Source: Spirochaetia bacterium
GTDB lineage: Bacteria > Spirochaetota > Spirochaetia > Sphaerochaetales > Sphaerochaetaceae
Length of the DNA: 64,000 nucleotides
Direction of reading: 5' to 3'
Assembly: GCA_022482625.1 (NCBI GenBank)
Contig: JAKVOU010000001.1
Location: 1,226,784-1,290,783 of the forward strand
The translations under genes and the position numbers were made by a program. Below are positions 57,448-64,000 of this stretch, in pieces (the stretch's first letter is position 1; every line of letters starts with the position of its first letter). The notes beneath the pieces are model-generated. The model did no database searches. It saw only the letters and a program-made list of their open reading frames with translations, and was not told the origin of the DNA.

Positions 57448-57477
57448 AGTATACCGTACGGTATATAACATAGTCAA
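57448..57477 (-). promoter_or_regulatory. GH13 promoter with TetR operator
   Basis: On the minus strand TTGACT (57477-57472), 18-bp spacer, TATACT (57453-57448). The perfect palindrome TATACCGTACGGTATA (57450-57465) overlaps the spacer and -10, and its twin at 58060 differs by one base. Confidence 0.8.
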
Positions 57478-57493
57478 AAATTTTTTCGTTGCC

Positions 57494-58051
57494 TTAAGAA
57501 TAGATACCAAACTGGTACTGCCTCAGCAACTCATACAAGTTTCCTTCACTGATGGAATCTTTGTTACGGAACAGATAATCTACGACGACAGCAAGGCAAG
57601 TATGGGCAAACTGCTCTTCCCTGCCATGCATATTGCCAAGTTGTGCACGTGCGGCTTGGAATAGGCCAAGGAATATCCCAAAGAGCCTGTCAAGATATGG
57701 TCTGGCAACTGCATAGGCTTCACCACTGCTTCCTGCAAGATAAAAACGGAACAAGATTGAATACAATTTCGGATTGGCCTCAAAACAACGTGCAAATGCA
57801 AACACAAGGTTCTGCAATGAATTGGAAAAATTTCCTGAATAGTTTCCAGCATCCTTCAACAGACGGAAATCTTCTTCAAGTACATCCCTGAACAGGCTGG
57901 CATACAGGCCTTGCTTGCTGCCAAAATAGTAATAGAGTGTCGGTTTCGTCAGTTTTGCAATATCGACTATCTGCTGTATGCCGACTCCGTCATATTCCCG
58001 TTCATAGAATAGTTCCAAAGCAACCTGTTTCAGTTGTTCCCTGTTATCCAT
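57494..58051 (-). CDS. TetR-family repressor
   Basis: A 185-residue regulator. The helix-turn-helix (QQIVDIAKLTKPTLYYYFGSK, within residues 25-50) is typical. The ligand domain is helical with no recognised specificity. It lies between the MFS and GH13 genes, all in the same direction. Matching operators sit in front of it and of GH13, so it represses both. Confidence 0.92.
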   Translation of the reverse strand: MDNREQLKQVALELFYEREYDGVGIQQIVDIAKLTKPTLYYYFGSKQGLYASLFRDVLEEDFRLLKDAGNYSGNFSNSLQNLVFAFARCFEANPKLYSILFRFYLAGSSGEAYAVARPYLDRLFGIFLGLFQAARAQLGNMHGREEQFAHTCLAVVVDYLFRNKDSISEGNLYELLRQYQFGIYS

Positions 58052-58057
58052 ACACGT

Positions 58058-58086
58058 ACTATACCGTTCGGTATAACACGTGTCAA
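58058..58086 (-). promoter_or_regulatory. tetR promoter with operator
   Basis: On the minus strand TTGACA (58086-58081), 17-bp spacer, TATAGT (58063-58058). The palindrome TATACCGTTCGGTATA (58060-58075) overlaps the spacer and -10, implying autorepression. Confidence 0.8.
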
Positions 58087-58137
58087 CTGGCTCTCTTCAT
58101 CTCCTTCAAGACACGTTTTCATTTTCTCAAAAACGCA

Positions 58138-59451
58138 TCAAGCATCAGGAAGGCTATCGTCCTCCGGTTCCCCTCGGTCAACTTTGCGCATCAGCATGAA
58201 AGCAATGAACATATTGACGGCAGCAAAGAGAAACAGGCTGCCATAGCCGAAAATATCCATGAAGAAACCGGTAATAGGCGGTGCGATTATGGATGCCAAC
58301 TGTGAAAAGAAATAATAAAGGCCGGTATAGATACCCATGGTCTTATAATCTGCCATCTGCCAAAGCATAGGAAAACTATTCGTGACGACGGCAACCCAAA
58401 AGATGCCAAACAGGAAAAGCAAAGCCCAGAATGTATACTGCCGCATGCTTCTGCTTATGCCGCTTGTCAATCCATTGTGCAGGAAAATGGCAATAAGAAT
58501 AACCACCAGGGCAAGCAAAGAACCTCTGATGGTTTTTTTCCTGCCATGCTTATGGGCAAAGGAACCGGAAGGAATGGCAAAAATGGCATAGGCAATGCCG
58601 ACCATACCTGCTGCCAACGCTGCAGTGCCATGTGAAGTCTTCAGCACTTCTTCACTGTACAGTCCGATAAAAGGAAGTACTCCCTGATAGGCAATGAACC
58701 AGAACAGCAGGGAAAACAGGATACGCATGGCACTTTTGTCTTCTTCGGCAAAGATAACTTTCAACGATTGTCTGATAGGAACCTTTTCTTCTTTTTTTTC
58801 TTCCTCGGTATAGCTTCCGTTCTTTTCTTTTACAAAGAGGAAAAGAAGCAATGTGGCAACAAGGACAAAGAGGCTTGCAACAGGGTAAGCAAGGATATTG
58901 TCATGAAGTGTGCCACTTATGTTGAGTTTTACATCCATAAGCCTTGCAAGCAATACCGTTCCCAGGATAGTAGCAAGGCCACCCATCGTATTGATGACAC
59001 CGTTGGCTTCACTCCTGAGATTTCCAGGAATCATATCGGGCATCAAGGCTACAACGGGCCCTCGGACAGCCTGTTTGAAGATATTCAGGAAAAAGATAGT
59101 GATGATCAACAGCCAGAGTGACCTGAGTGCCGCAAAAGGAATCAAGCCGAATACAATGGCTGAAAGAGGTAGGAGAATGACTATGTAGGGCATACGTCTA
59201 CCTATCCTGGTACGGGTCCGGTCACTTAGCGCACTGAAGATAGGAATGAGAAAAATAGCAAGTACATTGTCCAATGTCATGATTATCCCGATGATTCCAG
59301 TAGAGCTAATATACTGTTTCAGGAAAATAGGTATGTAGTTGTCATACAGAGGATCCATCAGTCCCATGGTAAAGAAACCTAATCCGATGAGAAAGGTAAT
59401 CAGATAATATCCCTTCAGACTTCCCTTCTGCTTAGTTGCCGTAGTGTCCAT
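58138..59451 (-). CDS. MFS sugar transporter (GPH/SLC45-like)
   Basis: About 437 residues with twelve predicted membrane helices. The early loop SALSDRTRTRIGRRMPYI is the conserved signature, typical of the sugar:cation symporter group. I chose ATG 59451, which has AGGAGG upstream; the frame extends to 59616 but that part is unlike the family. It is upstream of tetR and GH13 in the same direction and probably imports their alpha-glucoside substrate. No copy of the TetR operator was seen before it. Confidence 0.9.
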   Translation of the reverse strand: MDTTATKQKGSLKGYYLITFLIGLGFFTMGLMDPLYDNYIPIFLKQYISSTGIIGIIMTLDNVLAIFLIPIFSALSDRTRTRIGRRMPYIVILLPLSAIVFGLIPFAALRSLWLLIITIFFLNIFKQAVRGPVVALMPDMIPGNLRSEANGVINTMGGLATILGTVLLARLMDVKLNISGTLHDNILAYPVASLFVLVATLLLFLFVKEKNGSYTEEEKKEEKVPIRQSLKVIFAEEDKSAMRILFSLLFWFIAYQGVLPFIGLYSEEVLKTSHGTAALAAGMVGIAYAIFAIPSGSFAHKHGRKKTIRGSLLALVVILIAIFLHNGLTSGISRSMRQYTFWALLFLFGIFWVAVVTNSFPMLWQMADYKTMGIYTGLYYFFSQLASIIAPPITGFFMDIFGYGSLFLFAAVNMFIAFMLMRKVDRGEPEDDSLPDA

Positions 59452-59624
59452 CCCAACCCTCCTGCCGTTTATCTTACCACACAAATATGAAGATTCCATC
59501 AAATTATAAAAAAACATAACCAATGTTGCCCTTACCATAAGCGCGTCGGATAGGCTTTCTGAAAATTTTTCCAGGATATTGATACATATAGACCAAAAAT
59601 GAAGAATCGTGTACACCAGATTCT

Positions 59625-60662
59625 ATGAAAGACGATATACATAGTTTACAAGAACTCAAGGCGAGATTTGCCCTGAGCAAAGATGAGGCAGCCTTCAAAG
59701 GAGGCAATGAAAGCTTGCCTGTTTCCATAACAAGTCATTACCTTTCCTTGATTGATCCTGATGATCCTGACGACCCTCTGCGCAGGCAGGTATTTCCCAA
59801 TTGCAAGGAAGAAGAAACAGAAAACCTTGAGACCCTTGATCCTTTGGCAGAAATTGATTATTCCGTTACACCGCGTCTGGTGCATCGCTATCGAAGCAGG
59901 GTAGCTTTCCTGACTACCGATATCTGTCCCATGTATTGCAGACACTGCTTCAGAAGACGTTTCACTGGCAATATGGTCGGTCCTGCAAGCGAAAAAGAAA
60001 TCGAAGAAGCCGCCGTATATATCGGCACCCATCATGAAATCACAGAAATACTTCTGACCGGCGGCGATATGTTTACACTCAGTGACGCAAAGATTGACCG
60101 GATGATTACCATTTTCAGGGAACACAGTCCAAAACTCATTATCAGGCTATGCACAAGAATGATCGTCACACAGCCAAGTCGTTTTTCACCTTCCCTGATC
60201 ACTATGCTTCACCGGCATAGCAGTGCACCATTCTACCTGCTTACACAATTCAATCATCCCCGTGAAATCTGCGAAGTCTCAAGAAAAGCAGTTTCACTTT
60301 TCGTCGACGCAGGTATCCCTGCATTCAATCAGACTGTCCTGCTGAAAGGAGTCAATGACAATGCAGATGTCATGGAGCAGCTATGCAATGACCTGCTTGC
60401 TGTCAGAGTCAAGCCATACTATGTCTTCCAAGGAGACCTTGTCAGTGGAACAGCACATCTAAGGGTGCCGCTCAGTACTTCAAGAGCATTGGAACGTGAA
60501 ATGAGAGACCGGCTTTCCGGTCTTGCAATGCCGAATTTCATGATTGATCTGCCAAAGGGCGGAGGAAAAGTACCCATTACCGACAGTTTTGTTGCAGGTC
60601 ATGACAATGACATCTGGCATTTCAATACCCTTGACGGTAGTACACGAAGTTACCCAGACTAG
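59625..60662 (+). CDS. KamA-family radical SAM aminomutase (EpmB-like)
   Basis: A 345-residue protein, close to E. coli EpmB (342). The radical SAM cluster motif CPMYCRHCFRR (C-x3-C-x2-C) is complete. The SAM-binding LLTGGDMFTLSD, the PLP lysine region and PKGGGKVPI are present, as in lysine 2,3-aminomutases. If it is EpmB it makes (R)-beta-lysine for EpmA and EF-P, both in this window. Its 3' end overlaps by 4 bp the convergent acetyltransferase gene. Confidence 0.88.
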   Translation: MKDDIHSLQELKARFALSKDEAAFKGGNESLPVSITSHYLSLIDPDDPDDPLRRQVFPNCKEEETENLETLDPLAEIDYSVTPRLVHRYRSRVAFLTTDICPMYCRHCFRRRFTGNMVGPASEKEIEEAAVYIGTHHEITEILLTGGDMFTLSDAKIDRMITIFREHSPKLIIRLCTRMIVTQPSRFSPSLITMLHRHSSAPFYLLTQFNHPREICEVSRKAVSLFVDAGIPAFNQTVLLKGVNDNADVMEQLCNDLLAVRVKPYYVFQGDLVSGTAHLRVPLSTSRALEREMRDRLSGLAMPNFMIDLPKGGGKVPITDSFVAGHDNDIWHFNTLDGSTRSYPD

Positions 60663-61147
60663 GAAAGGACCTTGACATAAAGCATCTTGCTATCACCAGG
60701 GCCATAGTAATCGGTCTGCATTCCTTCACAGATGTAGCCCTGCTTTTCATAAAACAAACGGGTCGGTTGATACAGATCGGTCGAAGATGTCTCTACATAC
60801 ACACGTGTTCCGCCCTGCCGCTGTATATCTTCCAAGGTCTGTCGCATCAGTTCCCTGCCGATACCGTTTCCCCGTAGGCTCTGGTCAACGGCAATCCAAA
60901 AAAGGTCAAAACTTGAGGCAGTTCCGTCAATATGTCCATAACAGGTGTAGCCGACAGCGCGTTCTTCTTTTTCACAAAAAAGGAAAAGATACCCACTGGC
61001 AAGACCTTTTTCCAACCGTTCCGCAACCAAGCTTACACCCATGTCAATCTCTTCCTTATTGAAGAAACCGCTGCTTTCCAGAATGCTTCGTACAGCCCCT
61101 TTGTCCATGGTTATGACGTCGGTACGATAGGTCAATGCAACATCCAT
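60659..61147 (-). CDS. GNAT-family N-acetyltransferase
   Basis: A 162-residue acetyltransferase. It has the acetyl-CoA loop VDQSLRGNGIGRELM (R-x2-G-x-G/A) and the C-terminal TRLFYEKQGYICEG. It is the last gene of the KamA-ATP-grasp unit, 1 bp after the second ATP-grasp gene, and is a candidate for N-acetylation of the amino-acid product. The substrate is unknown. It is smaller than the known beta-lysine acetyltransferase AblB. Confidence 0.88.
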   Translation of the reverse strand: MDVALTYRTDVITMDKGAVRSILESSGFFNKEEIDMGVSLVAERLEKGLASGYLFLFCEKEERAVGYTCYGHIDGTASSFDLFWIAVDQSLRGNGIGRELMRQTLEDIQRQGGTRVYVETSSTDLYQPTRLFYEKQGYICEGMQTDYYGPGDSKMLYVKVLS

Positions 61148-61148
61148 C

Positions 61149-62094
61149 TTATTCCCCTAACAAAGCAGAAACCAAATCGCCATATGCTATTCCTGCTTCA
61201 GCAGCTGCTGCTACAAAACCACTGTCATCTGCAATACAGGGATTGACATTTACTTCAAGCACATGGATGTCGTTTCCGTCAACTCTGAAATCTACCCTCA
61301 TGTAGCCTTTCGCTCCAAAAAGTTTCCAGCAAGAGAGACTGATCCTGCGCATTCTGTCAAGCATTGGCTGTCCGAAATCTTCAAGTTTGAAAGTCCTGAC
61401 CGTATGGCGGTACGAAAAGGAATCTTTGGTCCATTTTGCATCATAGTCCAGAATCCTCGGCTTGCCTGAAGGATAGTCAATGAATCTCAGTTCAGCAAAA
61501 GGAAATATCTTGACCTCGTTGCCGTGGGACAGCAATGACACATTGAATTCACGGCCATCAATGTATTTTTCACAGAAAAGCTGCGGATGATCAACCAGAA
61601 AAGTCTGCATTTCTTCCCTGGTGGAAAAAGTCTGCAGGTTGCCGTCGATACCGACAGATGCATCTTCACACCTTGGTTTGACAATTACAGGAATCCCTAC
61701 AAGCGTCGGGTCAATTTCCCTACAGTCAGCATAGGCCGGTGAAGGTATGCCAGCCAGCTTCATTGCTTCTTTACCTAACAGTTTATCAGAAGAAAGCAAC
61801 ATACCCAATTGGTTCCCACCGGTATATGGCACCATGCAATCTTCAAAAACGGCCGGTGCCAGATGAAGCAGGCGGCTACCATCTAGGGTTTCGACCAAAT
61901 TGAAGACTTTATCGGGTGCCAGTCGGTCAAGCAAAGCCTTGTCTCTTATAAGATCCAAGGTAAATTCTTCATCCATGCAGGTATGCCCGGCATGTTTCAA
62001 AGCCTTGGTAACCAGATTGACTTCAATCTGTGTATCTGCAACATCAGCAGAAGTACTGCCGGCAAAACTTTCATGGAAAAATCAGTACTTTCAC
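61149..62094 (-). pseudogene. ATP-grasp ligase (D-Ala-D-Ala-ligase-like), single-base frameshift
   Basis: From GTG 62094 the frame reads MKVLIF and then stops. In the next frame it continues as HESFAGSTSADVADTQIEV and runs to 61149. One extra C in ATTTTTCCATGAA explains the break; without it the protein has 314 residues and begins like Ddl-type ligases. The ATP-grasp core is complete: IPVIVKPRCEDASVGID, LFCEKYIDGREF, YMRVDFRV and LEVNVNPCIADDSGF. The 3' piece alone starts at ATG 62000. It should join an amino acid or peptide carboxylate to an amine, using ATP. Confidence 0.82.
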
Positions 62095-62099
62095 AGCTA

Positions 62100-63089
62100 T
62101 TATCTTGCCTTCATGCCTAATCTGTCCAAGGCACTTGAGAAGATTTCACGGATCAGATGATCATAATCCATTCCGACGAAACGAGCCAGCATCGGAAGAT
62201 CAGAATCAATCGGATTTAGTCCTGCAAGAGGATTTACTTCAAGGAACTGTACCCTTCCCTTGCAATCCATCTTCAAGTCGACTCTTCCGCCATCTCGGCA
62301 TCCAAGTGCACGCCAAGCACCCAAAGCAACTTTTTCACACTGTTCATTTACCTGTGCATCTTCCACAAGATGATAGGTAGTGCATTCCTTATAGTCCTGC
62401 TTTGTCTTATAGGAATAGATACCATCGTCACTTTTATGATCAACGACAATTTCCATACTTGCAATACAGCGGGCACTTGTACCGGTGCCTAGGATTCCTG
62501 TGGTAAATTCACGTCCTTCCAAGACAGTCTCCGCAATGACAGGCTGATCAAATGTCTTCAGCTGATATCTTGCCTCTTTTTCCAAGGAGTCTCTGTCATG
62601 GACTATGGACTTGCTGCTGATCCCCATTCCTGTCCCTCCGCCGACGGGCTTCAGAAACAAAGGAAATGGCAAATCAACAGCCGCAATATCCTTTTCTTCC
62701 GCAATCATATAATAATCAGGAGTAGGGACCCCGCTTCTTGCAACTACGGCCTTGGTCATTCCTTTATGCAGGCACAACGCAAGGACCATGGCATCAGAAA
62801 ATACACAGGGTATCCCATAGGCTTCAAGCAATGCCGGTACCTGTGCTTCCCGCGCCATTCCATGCAATCCTTCACAGATATTGAATACAATATCACACCT
62901 GCTGCCTTTTGCGAGAAATGCTACCAAAGACCTGATACCACCTATCCTGATTACCTGATGACCTTCTTTCTCAAAGACAGCTTCCAATGCCTCTATCGTC
63001 TGAAGGTTGTCAAACTCAGCGATAAGCTGTTCTGGATAGCCGGCCTTGCGATAGTCATCTTTCAGATCATATGTCATACCGATGATCAT
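62100..63089 (-). CDS. ATP-grasp ligase (D-Ala-D-Ala-ligase-like)
   Basis: A 329-residue intact ATP-grasp protein. It has the N-terminal FNICEGLHGMAREAQVPALLEA motif of Ddl enzymes, ATP-binding FLKPVGGGTGMGIS, and metal-binding RVDLKMD and FLEVNPLAGLNPIDSDLP. It is not a standard Ddl, because it lies in a KamA unit with a second ATP-grasp gene and not near murC or murF. It overlaps the KamA gene by 4 bp and precedes the next ATP-grasp gene by 5 bp, so the three are coupled. Confidence 0.9.
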   Translation of the reverse strand: MIIGMTYDLKDDYRKAGYPEQLIAEFDNLQTIEALEAVFEKEGHQVIRIGGIRSLVAFLAKGSRCDIVFNICEGLHGMAREAQVPALLEAYGIPCVFSDAMVLALCLHKGMTKAVVARSGVPTPDYYMIAEEKDIAAVDLPFPLFLKPVGGGTGMGISSKSIVHDRDSLEKEARYQLKTFDQPVIAETVLEGREFTTGILGTGTSARCIASMEIVVDHKSDDGIYSYKTKQDYKECTTYHLVEDAQVNEQCEKVALGAWRALGCRDGGRVDLKMDCKGRVQFLEVNPLAGLNPIDSDLPMLARFVGMDYDHLIREIFSSALDRLGMKAR

Positions 63090-64000
63090 CTGGCAGCTCT
63101 CTTTGTCTGCGGCAGAGGATAAGCAAATTTTCGGCCTTCATAGTTGTAAAGATAAATGTTGTCTTTATCACATCCTGCATTGTAATCAGGAATGATTGGT
63201 ACCTTGCCACCACCACCCGGGGTATCAATTACATATTGGGGCACTGCATAGCCACTTGTAAAACCTCTTAGTCCATGGATGATCTGCTTGCCTTTATCTA
63301 CCGTAGTCCTGAAATGCTGGGAACCGGTAATCGGATCACATTGGAAAAGATAGTATGGACGTATGCGTATCTGCAACAGCTTATGCATGAGTTCCAGCAT
63401 TACCGGTACAGAATCATTGACACCCTTGAGCAGTACGGTCTGGCTCCCCATCACGACTCCTGCATCAGCAAGACTGTTGGCAGCATATGCGGACTCTTCG
63501 GTAATCTCATCTGGATGAGTACAATGGATACTCATATACAACGGCTTGTAACGTTTGAGTATATCGAGCAACCTAGGAGTAATTCTCTGAGGCAACACCA
63601 TCGGCACCTTCGTACCGATACGAATCATTTCGATATGTGGTATACTGGTCAGCTCATTGAGCAACCAATCAATTTTCTCATCGCACAAAGTCAATGGATC
63701 ACCACCAGAAATGATGACATCACGGACTTGAGGCGTTTTCCTTATATACTCAATTGCCGCACTCCAATTCTGTTCCAATGCCTCTGTATGACCTCCGACA
63801 AGCCTGCTGCGAGTACAATATCTACAATAGGTGGAACAAAAACTGGTCGTAAGGAAAAGTACCCGGTCAGGATAACGATGTACGATACCGGGGACAGGAC
63901 TGGTTCCGTCCTCATGCAATGGATCATCACTTTCGCCAGGACTGGAATACGATTCCTTGATTGAAGGAATAACGGTCTTCCTGAGCGGATCGTCAAGATC
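63086..64000 (-). CDS. KamA-family radical SAM lysine/glutamate 2,3-aminomutase, cut by the window edge
   Basis: Only the last 305 residues are in the window; the frame runs on past 64000. The radical SAM motif CSTYCRYCTRSR (C-x3-C-x2-C), GGDPLTL, NQTVLLKGVNDS-like (SQTVLLKGVNDSVPV), LFQCDPITGSQHFR and the PLP-binding PGGGGKVP are present. It is closer to the clostridial lysine 2,3-aminomutase type than the EpmB-like paralogue at 59625. It likely makes beta-lysine (or beta-glutamate) as the substrate for the two ATP-grasp enzymes and acetyltransferase that follow. Confidence 0.88.
   Translation of the reverse strand, partial: DLDDPLRKTVIPSIKESYSSPGESDDPLHEDGTSPVPGIVHRYPDRVLFLTTSFCSTYCRYCTRSRLVGGHTEALEQNWSAAIEYIRKTPQVRDVIISGGDPLTLCDEKIDWLLNELTSIPHIEMIRIGTKVPMVLPQRITPRLLDILKRYKPLYMSIHCTHPDEITEESAYAANSLADAGVVMGSQTVLLKGVNDSVPVMLELMHKLLQIRIRPYYLFQCDPITGSQHFRTTVDKGKQIIHGLRGFTSGYAVPQYVIDTPGGGGKVPIIPDYNAGCDKDNIYLYNYEGRKFAYPLPQTKRAAR

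Noticed and set aside
1-64000. CRISPR arrays, rRNA genes, replication origin
   Set aside because: No regularly spaced repeats, no rRNA-like sequence and no DnaA-box cluster were seen on reading; mnmE-mnmG-rsmG often lies near an origin, but dnaA, parA and parB are absent here.

Overview
The window reads as a chromosomal segment of a moderately AT-rich bacterium. A spirochaete of the Sphaerochaeta/Treponema group is my best guess, from the gene families and the style of the secretion signals (for example the LVFANGQ junction of the binding protein at 17.8-18.8 kb). This is inference and was not tested against any database. No rRNA, CRISPR array or replication origin was seen. There is one tRNA, tRNA-Ala(GGC) at 20379-20452.

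Left part, 1-20.4 kb. It starts with a flavodoxin/ferredoxin protein, a mutarotase-like protein and a divergent GH36 alpha-galactosidase. A 515-bp gap follows that appears to hold a minus-strand structured RNA with its own promoter and terminator. Next come a diguanylate cyclase and a c-di-GMP phosphodiesterase whose genes overlap tail to tail, a TM1266-type regulator, a histidine phosphatase and a Na/Pi cotransporter. A sugar regulon then follows: a GntR-headed LacI-type repressor, an ABC importer (binding protein, fused permease, ATPase) and a GH63-like glycosidase. TGGATATATCCA-type palindromes lie in front of the repressor and the importer.

Middle, about 20.55-39.28 kb. This is a foreign mobilizable island between tRNA-Ala and the 3' end of guaA. 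It has an integrase, a small excisionase-like gene, an XRE repressor and a mobilization/replication module (MobC-like, CHC2 primase, VapE-like ATPase, MobV-like relaxase) that carries several in-frame stop codons. Its cargo is a defence operon: Fic protein, HsdM, HsdS, a small coiled-coil protein, a SieB-like protein, HsdR and an RloC-type anticodon nuclease. hsdR is split by a GC-rich 1,621-bp insertion sequence whose 18-bp inverted repeats and 4-bp target duplication are exact. Removing the element restores a 1,095-residue frame.

Right part, 39.3-64 kb, is core genome: guaA; an ECF vitamin-type transporter; a PlsC-like acyltransferase; a DEAD-box helicase; a class IV aminotransferase overlapping ftsK; and rsmG-mnmG-mnmE. 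The divergent epmA and efp genes lie next to a maltodextrin-type unit (GH13, TetR, MFS) with two matching TetR operators. The end holds two KamA-family radical SAM aminomutases. One may serve EF-P modification. The other heads a tight unit with two ATP-grasp ligases and an acetyltransferase, whose product is not known to me and which I rate the best candidate for a new pathway.

Single-base frameshifts interrupt several otherwise well conserved genes (ftsK, the ECF S component, one ATP-grasp gene, and the SieB-like and coiled-coil genes). In each case one added or removed base restores a full-length frame. Sequence error and true decay cannot be told apart from the sequence alone.
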